The position numbers and the translations under genes were made by a program. Shown piece by piece: positions 32,503 through 40,980 of a DNA stretch of 44,099 nucleotides. The DNA comes from Gemmatimonadota bacterium (GTDB lineage: Bacteria > JAAXHH01). Under the pieces are notes generated by a model. The model worked only from the letters and a program-made list of their open reading frames with translations. It ran no database searches and was not told the DNA's origin. Position 1 is the first letter of the stretch. Each line of letters opens with the position of its first letter. The stretch spans positions 1 to 44,099 of the forward strand of contig VXTP01000018.1 in the NCBI GenBank assembly GCA_009837395.1, given 5' to 3'.

Positions 32503-33603
32503 ATGGATCCCCGATACCTCGTAACCAACGTCGATGAGATTCCCAGTCCGTCCATGCTGGTCTACCGGGAGCGGCTCAAGGAAAACATCGACCGGACCCT
32601 GGAGATCGCGGGCGGCCCCGAACGCCTGCGTCCCCACATAAAGACCCACAAGATGCGGGCCGTCATCGAGATGCAGCGCGCGGCCGGGATCGACAAGTTC
32701 AAGTGCGCCACGATTTACGAGGCGCGGATGCTGGCGGAGATGGGCGTGGAGGACGTCTTCATCGCCTACCAGATGATCGGGCCCAACATCGGACGCCTGG
32801 TCGACCTCGCCGGCCGTTATCCCGGGACGACCTTCCGAAGCATGGTAGACGACGCGGGCGCGGCCCAGGCGCTGTCGGCAGCGGCAGAGGGCGCCGGCGT
32901 GGCCATCGACGTGCTGCTGGACTTCGACGTGGGCCAGCACCGCACCGGGATCGCGGCCGGCCCGGAAGCGCTCGAACTCTATGCGCTGCTCGACCGCCTG
33001 CCCGGCATTACGCCCGGCGGACTGCACGGTTATGACGGCCATAACCACCAGGTGGACATCGAAGAACGCCGGCAGGCCTGCGGCGCCGCACTGGACCAGG
33101 TGCGGGCGTTCCAGGCCCGGCTGGAGTCCCGGGGACTGCCCGTACCGAGGCGCGTCATGGGCGGTTCCATATCCTTCCCGTGCTATGCCCCGGCCGAAGA
33201 CGTGGAGCCCTCGCCCGGAACCTCGGTATTCTGGGACTGGGGGTACAGCAGTCACTTCCCCGACCTGCCCTTCGAAGCCGCGGCCCTGCTCCTCAGCCGC
33301 ATCATCAGCATTCCCACGGCGACGCGCGTGACCCTCGACCTGGGCAACAAGTCCATCGCCTCGGACCCGGCCGGACAGCGCGGCATCCCCTGGAACCTTC
33401 CCGGCGCCGAACCCGGCCAGCACAACGAGGAACACTGGGTCATGGAAAGCGTGGACAGTTCCGGCCTGTCGGTCGGCGATCCCATCTACGTCTTCCCCAC
33501 CCATGTATGCCCCTGCTCCGCGCTACATCGCCAGGTCTACGTGATTGACGGCGACGGCTGCTGCCGGGAGCAGTGGACGGTCGACGCGCGTGACCGGGAA
33601 TAG
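32503..33603 (+). CDS. Second DSD1-like PLP protein, divergent
   Basis: A 366-residue relative of the previous protein: PLP site RLRPHIKTHK, middle block LHGYDGHNHQVDIEERRQ, and C-terminal metal motif PTHVCPCSAL. AGGAG stands seven bases before the ATG at 32503, so the pair is surely co-translated. The sequence differs strongly outside motifs, so the copies are old and not a recent duplication. They may form a heteromeric enzyme or act on different 3-hydroxy amino acids. The upstream Gfo/Idh gene may belong to the same pathway. Confidence 0.9.
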   Translation: MDPRYLVTNVDEIPSPSMLVYRERLKENIDRTLEIAGGPERLRPHIKTHKMRAVIEMQRAAGIDKFKCATIYEARMLAEMGVEDVFIAYQMIGPNIGRLVDLAGRYPGTTFRSMVDDAGAAQALSAAAEGAGVAIDVLLDFDVGQHRTGIAAGPEALELYALLDRLPGITPGGLHGYDGHNHQVDIEERRQACGAALDQVRAFQARLESRGLPVPRRVMGGSISFPCYAPAEDVEPSPGTSVFWDWGYSSHFPDLPFEAAALLLSRIISIPTATRVTLDLGNKSIASDPAGQRGIPWNLPGAEPGQHNEEHWVMESVDSSGLSVGDPIYVFPTHVCPCSALHRQVYVIDGDGCCREQWTVDARDRE

Positions 33604-33705
33604 GGTTCTGTTCAACACGATTCCGGTCGGCCGTCGCCCGCGGAAACTCCCCCGAAGTCCCCTCGCGGTTATGTGACAAACGTGTTACGATTTTTCACTT
33701 TCCTA

Positions 33706-33734
33706 TTGACGAAGTGATGTAAATACATTATCTT
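33706..33734 (+). promoter_or_regulatory. Predicted promoter of the crotonase gene
   Basis: TTGACG (33706-33711), a 17-base spacer and TATCTT (33729-33734) lie about 95 bases before the crotonase start in an A+T-rich part of the 226-base gap. Confidence 0.5.
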
Positions 33735-33829
33735 AAACTGTTCGCGCTTTCCGCGAAAACCGGGCCTTATTCCATGAGAATCGTCCCGGTGAAATGGGTT
33801 GTTCTAAGGCACGTCGACAAGGCGCTTGC

Positions 33830-34609
33830 ATGTCGTTTGAGCAGATCCTCAAAGAGCAGGACGGCGGGGTGGTCACGATCACGATCGACCATCCTCCCCT
33901 GAACGTGCTCAGCGCCCAGGTCGGACGCGAGCTCGGTGAAGCGCTCGACCAGATTGACGACGACCCGACCGCTTCCGTGGTGATACTCACGGGGAGCGGC
34001 GACCGGGCCTTTGCCGCCGGGGCCGACATCCGCGAACTGCAGCGGCTGTCGGGTTCGGACGCCGAGGAAATGACCCATCGCTGGCATCGCCTCTTCCGGC
34101 GGATCGAAGGTTTCAGATTGCCGGTCATTGCCGCCGTGAACGGGGTGGCACTCGGAGGCGGATGCGAACTGGCCATGGCGTGCGATCTGCGGTACGCCTC
34201 GGAGAAAGCCCGGTTCGGCCAGCCGGAAATCAACCTCGGCCTGGTCCCGGGATGGGGCGGCACGCAGCGGTTGCCGCGACTCATCGGCCGGGGACGGGCC
34301 CTCGAGTTGATGATGACGGGTGATATGTTCGATGCCGCCGAGGCCCATCGCCTCGGGCTCGTCAATCGCGTTACGGCGCCGGAAGACTTGATGGAGACGG
34401 TCCGGGAACTGGCCGGGCGCATGGCCGCCAAGGGCGGCGTGGCGCTGGCTTCCATCAAGACCTGCGTCAACGAAGGGCTGGACCGGGGGCTGGACGAAGC
34501 CCTGGCGCTGGAGGCCCGAGAATTCGGAGCGGTGAGCTCCTCAGAGGACAAGGCGGAAGGCATCGCGGCGTTTCTCGAGAAACGTCCCGCGGCATTCCGG
34601 GGTCGCTGA
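33830..34609 (+). CDS. Enoyl-CoA hydratase/isomerase (crotonase) family protein
   Basis: A 259-residue crotonase. The oxyanion-hole segments AGADI (63-67) and VALGGGCELAMACDL are present, as are the two acid/base glutamates Glu113 and Glu133 (PEINLGLVPGWGGTQRLPRLIG), typical of true enoyl-CoA hydratases. The ATG at 33830 has AAGG seven bases upstream. It has its own predicted promoter. Likely role is hydration of 2-enoyl-CoA in fatty-acid or amino-acid breakdown. Confidence 0.93.
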   Translation: MSFEQILKEQDGGVVTITIDHPPLNVLSAQVGRELGEALDQIDDDPTASVVILTGSGDRAFAAGADIRELQRLSGSDAEEMTHRWHRLFRRIEGFRLPVIAAVNGVALGGGCELAMACDLRYASEKARFGQPEINLGLVPGWGGTQRLPRLIGRGRALELMMTGDMFDAAEAHRLGLVNRVTAPEDLMETVRELAGRMAAKGGVALASIKTCVNEGLDRGLDEALALEAREFGAVSSSEDKAEGIAAFLEKRPAAFRGR

Positions 34610-34686
34610 GTCGAGGCGTGCGCACTCAGTAAGCGACCTGGATTTCATCGGTAACCATGGGCACGCGGCAGGAAGAGAGCGATCGT

Positions 34687-35007
34687 ATGCAGCTACTGGG
34701 ACCCACCGAGGGCGAATACATTCAGGTAACAGGCGAATTCGAAAAGCGTGAAGCCATCGAGTTCTGCGTTCAGGATCTGAACAGCAAGAACATGGAATTC
34801 GGCGTCTGCGAGCAGGACGGCAAGTTCTTCGTGGCCCGGGTCATCGTGCCGGACGAAGAGATCGATACCCGCTCCAAGATCGTCACGGTGCGCAGCGACC
34901 GGGTGGACATACACGGGAATCCCCGCGGGATCATCCGCAAGGGGGTCTACAACTTCGTGGAATGGTACGCGGACGGAGAAGTCACCGCCCAGGAAGCCGC
35001 CGTCTGA
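34687..35007 (+). CDS. Small conserved-looking protein, unknown
   Basis: A 106-residue soluble protein starting MQLLGPTEGEYIQVTGEF. I chose the ATG at 34687 because GGAAGAGAG precedes it; an in-frame ATG at 34657 has no such site. The sequence is mostly beta-like with a repeated V-x-x-D/E-x pattern (ARVIVPDEE, VTVRSDRVDIHG) and no membrane or known motif. It follows the crotonase gene and is followed by an intrinsic terminator, so it is probably last in that transcript. I do not recognise a family. Confidence 0.7.
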   Translation: MQLLGPTEGEYIQVTGEFEKREAIEFCVQDLNSKNMEFGVCEQDGKFFVARVIVPDEEIDTRSKIVTVRSDRVDIHGNPRGIIRKGVYNFVEWYADGEVTAQEAAV

Positions 35008-35187
35008 ATCACGGGCCGGCCTGACCCGACTCGGCGGCACCAGCTCATTCTTCAGGGGCCGCCCCGGCGTGTCAGCATCCGTACCAAGACCTACCCGGTC
35101 CGGATGTACCTGGACTGCCTGGACAGGCCTCTGCCTGGCCGGATCTTGCGCATACAACATGCCGTACTGAGTGCATCCCACTCGAAG

Positions 35188-35226
35188 AAACCATGGAAGC
35201 TTTCGGCCAGCCTTCCATGGTTTTTT
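35188..35226 (+). terminator. Rho-independent terminator
   Basis: A perfect 12-base-pair stem (arms 35188-35199 and 35212-35223, core ccatggaag/cttccatgg) with a 12-base loop is followed by a run of T to 35226. It ends the crotonase-small protein transcript, 55 bases before the ABC-F gene. The rest of 35008-35280 shows no gene. Confidence 0.85.
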
Positions 35227-35280
35227 GATATTACCCGATTTCCTTCGGCGACCACGGCTTCCTCAAACACGACTTGACCC

Positions 35281-37230
35281 ATGGCGCTCGTATCCTTCCA
35301 CAAAGTCACGAAACACTATGGCGCGCAGTGTGTCCTGCAGGGCATCAGCTGGGGCATCGACCCCGGCCAGCACGTGGGCCTGATCGGTTCCAACGGGACC
35401 GGCAAGACGACCATGCTGCAGCTCATCACCGGCGATCTGTCGCCGGACGAGGGCGAGATCTCCCGCCGGCGGGACCTCCGGACCGGCTACCTGACCCAGG
35501 ACGCGCACCTGACGGCCACCAACTCGGTCCTGGACGAGGCGCTGAGCAGCTTCGAGCGCATTCACGCCCTGGAAAAGCAGCTGCGCGAGGCCGAAGCGGC
35601 GTTGGAGAAGGCGAAGGGCGACGCGGAGGAAACCGAGCGCCGGCTCGGGCAGTACGGACGGCTGACCGAAGAATTCGAACGGGCCGGCGGCTACACCTAC
35701 CCGCACCGCGCAAAGACCGTGCTCCACGGCCTGGGTTTCAAGGAGGAAGACCTGTCCCTGCCGGTCAACGTGCTCAGCGGCGGGCAGAAGACGCGCCTTC
35801 GCCTGGGCAAGCTGCTGCTGGGGGACGCGGACCTGCTGCTGCTGGACGAGCCGGAAAGCCACCTGGACGTGGCCGCGACGGAGTGGCTGGAGGAGTACAT
35901 CACCGACCACCCGGCGGCCATCCTGCTCGTTTCCCACGACCGCTACTTCCTCGACCGGACCGTGAACCGGATTGCCGAACTGGAAGACCTGGGACTGCAG
36001 AACTTCCCGGGCAACTACACTCGGGCCATGGAGGTCAAGGCCGAACGCCTCAAGGCACGGCAGCGCGAATACGACCAGCAGCAGGCCTTCATCAAGGAGC
36101 GGGAGGAGTTCATCCGCCGGACCATCGAGGGCGTCAAGACCAAGCAGGCCCAGGGAAGGCGGAGCCACCTGGCGCGCCTGGAGCGCCTCGAGAAGCCGCG
36201 GACGAAGCACCGGTCGGCCTCTCTGAACTTCGGGACGATGAAGCGCAGCGGCCGGGACGTGCTCGCCCTCGATGACCTCTCCAAAAGCTACGGCACGCGG
36301 ACGCTGTTCTCGGAACTGCACTTCACCCAGCACCTGGGCGACCGCGTGGGCCTGATCGGGTACAACGGCGCGGGAAAGACCACGCTGCTCCGCATGATCG
36401 TGGGGCAGGAGACGCCTTCGTCCGGGAGCATCCGCCTGGGGACGGGCGTGGACATCGGCTACTACGACCAGGAACGGGCCAGCCTGACGGGCGACCGGGA
36501 CGTGCTGAACGAACTCTGGTCGGTCAGGCCGGCCATGAACGAGGGAACCGTCCGCAACCTCCTCGGCCGGTTCCTCTTCCGCGGAGACGACGTCTTCAAG
36601 CAGGTGAACCTGCTGAGCGGGGGCGAGCAGGGGCGCCTGGCACTGGCCAAGCTCATTCTGGAGGAACCGAACTTCCTGGTCCTCGACGAGCCGACCAACC
36701 ACCTCGACATCCTCTCCAGGCAGGCCCTCGAGCAGGCCCTGGCCGACTACCCCGGCACGCTCATGGTGGCGTCCCACGACCGGTATTTCCTCGACCAGAT
36801 GGTCAGCGCGCTGCTGATCTTCGAACAGGACGGCGTCCGCCACTGGGAAGGCACCTACTCGGAATACCGGACCTACAAGGAGGAGCAGCGCCTCGCCGCC
36901 GCGCGGGCGAAGGAGAAAAAGCCGCGCCGCAAGGCCGGAGCGGCCGCCGGGACGAATGCCGGGACGAATGCCGGGACGGCTGGCGGGACGGCCTACGATC
37001 CCCGGAAGAAGGAACGCAAGGAGCAGCGGATGATGGCCGAAGCGCTGGAGGCGGCCATTCGGAAGAAGGAAGAAGAGATCGCCCGCCTCGAAGGCGACCT
37101 CGGCGAGGAAGGGACCTTCTCCGACCGGGAGCAGGTCGAACGGGTCGGCAGCGCTTATGCGCGTGCCCGGCAGGAACTGGAGGACCTCTACCTGGAGTGG
37201 GAGGTCGTCGCCATGGAACTAGAAGATTAG
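35281..37230 (+). CDS. ABC-F family ATPase
   Basis: A 649-residue protein with two ABC domains and no membrane segment. Walker A motifs are GSNGTGKTT and GYNGAGKTT, signatures LSGGQKTRL and LSGGEQGRL, and both halves have SHDRYFLD. The second Walker B is DEPTNHLD; the first reads DEPESHLD, a change from the ABC-F consensus. A charged helical linker lies between the domains. The C-terminus has a Gly-Thr-Asn-Ala repeat followed by a coiled coil like Uup. ABC-F proteins act at the ribosomal E site, in translation or antibiotic protection. The start has no strong Shine-Dalgarno site. Confidence 0.94.
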   Translation: MALVSFHKVTKHYGAQCVLQGISWGIDPGQHVGLIGSNGTGKTTMLQLITGDLSPDEGEISRRRDLRTGYLTQDAHLTATNSVLDEALSSFERIHALEKQLREAEAALEKAKGDAEETERRLGQYGRLTEEFERAGGYTYPHRAKTVLHGLGFKEEDLSLPVNVLSGGQKTRLRLGKLLLGDADLLLLDEPESHLDVAATEWLEEYITDHPAAILLVSHDRYFLDRTVNRIAELEDLGLQNFPGNYTRAMEVKAERLKARQREYDQQQAFIKEREEFIRRTIEGVKTKQAQGRRSHLARLERLEKPRTKHRSASLNFGTMKRSGRDVLALDDLSKSYGTRTLFSELHFTQHLGDRVGLIGYNGAGKTTLLRMIVGQETPSSGSIRLGTGVDIGYYDQERASLTGDRDVLNELWSVRPAMNEGTVRNLLGRFLFRGDDVFKQVNLLSGGEQGRLALAKLILEEPNFLVLDEPTNHLDILSRQALEQALADYPGTLMVASHDRYFLDQMVSALLIFEQDGVRHWEGTYSEYRTYKEEQRLAAARAKEKKPRRKAGAAAGTNAGTNAGTAGGTAYDPRKKERKEQRMMAEALEAAIRKKEEEIARLEGDLGEEGTFSDREQVERVGSAYARARQELEDLYLEWEVVAMELED

Positions 37231-37243
37231 GATCGGAGGGATT

Positions 37244-38224
37244 TTGTACGACGCCGTCATCATCGGGGCCGGGCCGGCGGGACTCGCCGCGGCCTACGCC
37301 GCCAAGCAGGCCGGGTTGGACTACGTGGTCGTGGAGCGCCAGTGCATCGTCCACACCATCTACCAGTTCCCCACGGGCCTGGTCTTCTACTCGACCCCGG
37401 AGCTCATCTCGCTGGGCGACGTGCCCATGATCGTCCAGGGGCTCAAGCCCACCCGGGAAGAGGCGCTGAACTACTACCTAAAATTCGTCGAATCCCAGGA
37501 ACTCAAGGTGAACACCTACGAAGAGGTCACCCGCATCTCGGGCCAGGACGGCGACTTCGAGATCGAATCGATTTCGCAGCGGGACGGCGACCGGCAGTAC
37601 CGGACCCGGAAAGTCATCCTGGCCACCGGCGCCTTCGACAGCGCCAACCGGATCGGCGTACCCGGCGAGGAACTGCCCAAGGTCTTCCACTACTTCAAGG
37701 AGGGCCACCCCTACTTCGACCGGGACGTGCTCGTCGTGGGCGGCAGGAGCTCGGCCGTGGAGACGGCCCTGACCCTCTACCGCGCCGGCGCCCGGGTGAC
37801 CATGTCCTACCGCCGCGGCGCCTTCCGGGGCATCAAGTACTGGGTCCTGCCCGACCTGGAGAACCGTATCGCCGAGGGATCGATCACGGCCATCATGGAT
37901 TCCACCCTGAAGGAGATCCGGCAGACCGAGGTGGTCCTGGAAGCAGCGGGCACGGAGCGCGTGATCCCGAACGACTTCGTCTTCTGCATGACCGGCCACG
38001 GCCCCGACGTGCCCTTTCTGAGCGGCACGGGCGTCCAGGTCCAGCCTGAAGACAACATCCCGGTACACGACCCCGATACCTTCGAATCCAATGTGCCCGG
38101 TATCTACATCATCGGTGTCATCACCGCCGGCAATGTGAGCAGCGACATCTTCATCGAAAATAGCCGCTTGCATGGACCGAAGGTGGTGGAGCATATTCTG
38201 GCGAAGGGCGAGACTAAGTTGTGA
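37244..38224 (+). CDS. ypdA: YpdA-like FAD-dependent (bacillithiol disulfide) reductase
   Basis: A 326-residue flavoprotein of the thioredoxin-reductase fold. FAD loop GAGPAG is at 8-13, the NADPH loop VVGGRSSAVETAL at 164-176, and IYIIGVITAGN is the C-terminal FAD segment. The region IVHTIYQFPTGLVFYSTPEL resembles YpdA (Bdr) and no CxxC redox pair is present, as in YpdA. YpdA recycles oxidised bacillithiol or bacilliredoxin. The start is TTG at 37244 behind GGAGGG. It is 13 bases after the ABC-F gene and overlaps the next gene by four. Confidence 0.87.
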   Translation: MYDAVIIGAGPAGLAAAYAAKQAGLDYVVVERQCIVHTIYQFPTGLVFYSTPELISLGDVPMIVQGLKPTREEALNYYLKFVESQELKVNTYEEVTRISGQDGDFEIESISQRDGDRQYRTRKVILATGAFDSANRIGVPGEELPKVFHYFKEGHPYFDRDVLVVGGRSSAVETALTLYRAGARVTMSYRRGAFRGIKYWVLPDLENRIAEGSITAIMDSTLKEIRQTEVVLEAAGTERVIPNDFVFCMTGHGPDVPFLSGTGVQVQPEDNIPVHDPDTFESNVPGIYIIGVITAGNVSSDIFIENSRLHGPKVVEHILAKGETKL

Positions 38225-38535
38225 GTATACGACTGTATTTCAATGAGCAATGTCCCGATTGCACGCGGAAGGCGGCGAGTACGGGTCGCATGGACTGGCT
38301 GGACCAGGTCGAGCTGCGGACTGACCCGTCACCAATCGGAGAGGTTCCCGCAGGCGAAATCGTCGTGGTCGAAAACAGAACGGACAGGATTTTCACCGGG
38401 ATCTATGCGACACGCAAAGTGTGCTTGCAGGTTCCCCTGTTGGTTCCTTTCGGACTGCTGCTGTACCTGCCGCCCGTCCTGAAGATCGCGGGACGAAGAA
38501 AAATGGGATGCAACGGCGACGCATGCGAGATTTGA
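38221..38535 (+). CDS. DCC-type (DUF393-like) thiol-disulfide protein
   Basis: A 104-residue protein starting at GTG, overlapping the upstream stop (GTGA, 38221-38224). It begins IRLYFNEQCPDCTRK, with Cys11-x2-Cys14, as in DCC-family proteins, and continues with the typical V-V-E-N...G-I-Y-A-T-R and a hydrophobic LLVPFGLLLYLPP block. DCC proteins are small thioredoxin-like redox proteins. Co-translation with YpdA suggests a shared thiol pathway. The C-terminus has a further CNGDAC pair. Confidence 0.75.
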   Translation: MSIRLYFNEQCPDCTRKAASTGRMDWLDQVELRTDPSPIGEVPAGEIVVVENRTDRIFTGIYATRKVCLQVPLLVPFGLLLYLPPVLKIAGRRKMGCNGDACEI

Positions 38536-38658
38536 GACGAATGTTTCACTGTCCGCGGTGTGCCATACCGCAGGTGGCGACCTACCGTACGTGGCGAAAT
38601 TCCATCTGGTTGCTCAGTTGCTACACGCCAATGCCCTTGTCGTTGAAGAGGTGAATCC

Positions 38659-39162
38659 ATGAACGTAAACAAACCCACTTCCAATCCCCTCGTCGGCGTG
38701 GTTATGGGCAGCAAGTCCGACTGGGACACCATCCGGAACGTCCAGGAGGTGCTCGAGCAGTTCGGCGTGCCCCACGAATGCCGGATCGTCTCGGCCCACC
38801 GCACACCCCTATGGCTGGCCGAATACGCGGCCGAAGCCGAGGGAAGAGGACTCGAAATCATCATCGCGGGCGCCGGCGGCGCTGCCCACCTGCCCGGCAT
38901 GATGGCGGCCCAGACCCTGCTTCCTGTTCTCGGCGTTCCGGTGGAAAGCAAGGCGCTCAAAGGGATGGACTCCCTGCTCTCCATCGTCCAGATGCCCCGC
39001 GGCATCCCCGTGGGTACCCTGGCCATCGGCCAGTCCGGGGCCGTGAACGCGGGCCTGCTCGCCGTGGCCATCCTGGCCAACTCGCGGCCGGACCTGCGAG
39101 AGAAACTGAGGAAGTACCGGGAGGATCAGACCGGGAAGGTCATGGGGGACGAGCTGACGTGA
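38659..39162 (+). CDS. purE: N5-carboxyaminoimidazole ribonucleotide mutase (PurE)
   Basis: A 167-residue class I Pur[14 protein letters not shown] is the phosphate-binding start, SAHRTP holds the catalytic His, and [13 protein letters not shown] and [20 protein letters not shown] are family blocks. It converts N5-CAIR to CAIR in purine synthesis, in step with PurK downstream. GAGGTG precedes the ATG. Confidence 0.97.
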   Translation: MNVNKPTSNPLVGVVMGSKSDWDTIRNVQEVLEQFGVPHECRIVSAHRTPLWLAEYAAEAEGRGLEIIIAGAGGAAHLPGMMAAQTLLPVLGVPVESKALKGMDSLLSIVQMPRGIPVGTLAIGQSGAVNAGLLAVAILANSRPDLREKLRKYREDQTGKVMGDELT

Positions 39163-39233
39163 GTGGAACACACGAACTGGCCGTCGCGAGCGCTATGAAC
39201 GACCAGACCGTAACGGACGGCTCCGCGACATGA
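39159..39233 (+). CDS. Possible 24-codon coupling ORF between purE and purK
   Basis: A GTG-started frame (GTG at 39159) overlaps the purE stop as GTGA and ends in a TGA that overlaps the purK ATG as ATGA. It encodes 24 residues ending [10 protein letters not shown] and exactly bridges the 67-base gap. It could pass ribosomes from purE to purK, whose start has no Shine-Dalgarno site. No function for the peptide itself is implied. Confidence 0.35.
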   Translation: MSGTHELAVASAMNDQTVTDGSAT

Positions 39234-40372
39234 ACGACCCAATCCTTCCAGGCTCGACCATCGGTATCCTCGGCAGCGGTCAACTCGGCCGCATGATCGC
39301 CATCTCCGCCCGGCGCATGGGTTACAGAATCCACACCCTCTCGCCCGAAACCGACTCGCCCACCGGTCACGTTGCCGACCGTGAAGTCGTGGCCGCCTAC
39401 GACGACGTGGAGGCCGTGAAGCGCTTCGCGGCAGACGTGGACGTCATCACCCTGGAGTTTGAGAACATATCGGCTGCCTGCGTCGACGCCGCATCGCTCA
39501 TCGCACCGGTTCGCCCCAAAGGCAGCGTCCTTCACACGACGCAGAACCGCCTGCGGGAGAAGACTTTTCTGGCGGAGCACGGGTTTCCGGTCGCGCCGTT
39601 TCGCCACATTAAATCCAGAGATGAGTTGGTAGCAGCCGTCGACGAAATCGGCACGTCCGCCGTGCTCAAGACGGCCGGATTCGGATATGACGGCAAGGGC
39701 CAGGTGAAGATTGAAACGGCCGAAGACGTGGGAAGTGCGTGGACGACCATGGCGGGGCAGGAAGCGGTGCTAGAAGCGTTTATCGATTTCGAACTCGAAC
39801 TGTCCGTGGTTGCTGCGAGGGGATTGACCGGCGACTTCGCGCACTACGGTGCCGTCCAGAACAAGCATTCAAACCACATACTTGACGTCACGGCCGCCCC
39901 GGCCGACGTGTCGGGTGCGGTTAACGTCACCGCAGTAAACCTTACGCGGAAGTTATTCGAAGCCCTCGATGTCGTCGGGGTCGCCTGCGTCGAGTACTTC
40001 CTCGACCGCGACGAGAACCTCATCATCAACGAGATCGCCCCCCGCGTCCACAACTCGGGCCACTTCACCTTCGACGCCTGCGTCACCAGCCAGTTCGAAC
40101 AGCAGGTTCGCGCCGTGTGCGGGATGCCCCTCGGATCGACCGACCAGCCCCGGCCCGCGGCCATGGCCAACTTGCTGGGAGATCTGTGGGCAAACGGAGA
40201 GCCAGACTGGACGTCGGCCCTGGCCATTCCGGAAGTCAAGCTGCATCTATACGGGAAGCAGGAAGCCCGGCCAGGAAGAAAGATGGGGCATTTGACGGCG
40301 ATGGCGGATACGCAGGAGCAGGCGGTGGAGAGGGTGGTGGAGGCGAGGAAGAGTCTGGACAGTACTTTGTGA
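39230..40372 (+). CDS. purK: N5-carboxyaminoimidazole ribonucleotide synthase (PurK)
   Basis: A 380-residue ATP-grasp enzyme. GSTIGILGSGQLGRMIA is the N-terminal loop, KTAGFGYDGKGQ the ATP-binding segment, and INEIAPRVHNSGHFTFDAC the metal-binding and active-site block. It makes N5-CAIR from AIR, ATP and bicarbonate, working with PurE upstream. The ATG at 39230 has no good Shine-Dalgarno sequence. Confidence 0.96.
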   Translation: MNDPILPGSTIGILGSGQLGRMIAISARRMGYRIHTLSPETDSPTGHVADREVVAAYDDVEAVKRFAADVDVITLEFENISAACVDAASLIAPVRPKGSVLHTTQNRLREKTFLAEHGFPVAPFRHIKSRDELVAAVDEIGTSAVLKTAGFGYDGKGQVKIETAEDVGSAWTTMAGQEAVLEAFIDFELELSVVAARGLTGDFAHYGAVQNKHSNHILDVTAAPADVSGAVNVTAVNLTRKLFEALDVVGVACVEYFLDRDENLIINEIAPRVHNSGHFTFDACVTSQFEQQVRAVCGMPLGSTDQPRPAAMANLLGDLWANGEPDWTSALAIPEVKLHLYGKQEARPGRKMGHLTAMADTQEQAVERVVEARKSLDSTL

Positions 40373-40410
40373 GCTTTCTGCCCGTTGAATGCTGTGCCGT
40401 AAGCCATACA

Positions 40411-40980
40411 CTAGAACGACACGGCCAGACCGATTCCTATCTTGCAGGCTGATTGATCGGCAAATTGGACTTCCATCGTAGGGTAAAACTGAAGACTTCC
40501 GGATGTAGGGACGGAAGTCTGCTGCCAGACATCCCTTCTGATCAGCGCGCCGACCATGTATCCGGTTATCGCAAGGCTGGATCCCCCAATCGAAGCAGCC
40601 AACTTTCCATCGATCCAGGGTTTTACGTCACAGGAATCATCAGATACCATTCCCTGTGCACAGGAGTTGTCTGCGATTTGACTTAATAAAACGCCCGCCG
40701 CGACCCCGATGCCCCCGCCAACAAGGAAACCTACTGCCCTGTATGACCTTGACCCCATGTGACGCTCAAGAAATTCGATTTCGCCATGGGGAATCCGCAG
40801 AAGATCTCCGTCTCGCTGAATCAAGCTGAAACTGGTTGAGTCATGGGCCGACAAGTAACCATCATAGCGAGCATCCGGCGTAGTGACTCGAAGCCTGTCT
40901 CCCACACTCTGTGCCGCAGTGAACGACGGATAACCAGCAGAAAGCAGTAAAACGAAAACAGTGATTGGTAACCTTCTCAC
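40411..40980 (-). CDS. Exported small protein, unknown
   Basis: A 189-residue protein with signal peptide (about residues 1-23, ending TAAQ). The first part, GDRLRVTTPDARYDGYLSAH followed by IPHGEIEFLE, resembles a small beta domain seen in Gemmatimonadota-like exported proteins. A hydrophobic glycine-rich segment (about 84-102) and another near 130-147 may sit in a membrane. The GTG start at 40980 overlaps the kinase stop as GTGA. It ends 38 bases from purK on the opposite strand. Function unknown. Confidence 0.75.
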   Translation of the reverse strand: MRRLPITVFVLLLSAGYPSFTAAQSVGDRLRVTTPDARYDGYLSAHDSTSFSLIQRDGDLLRIPHGEIEFLERHMGSRSYRAVGFLVGGGIGVAAGVLLSQIADNSCAQGMVSDDSCDVKPWIDGKLAASIGGSSLAITGYMVGALIRRDVWQQTSVPTSGSLQFYPTMEVQFADQSACKIGIGLAVSF

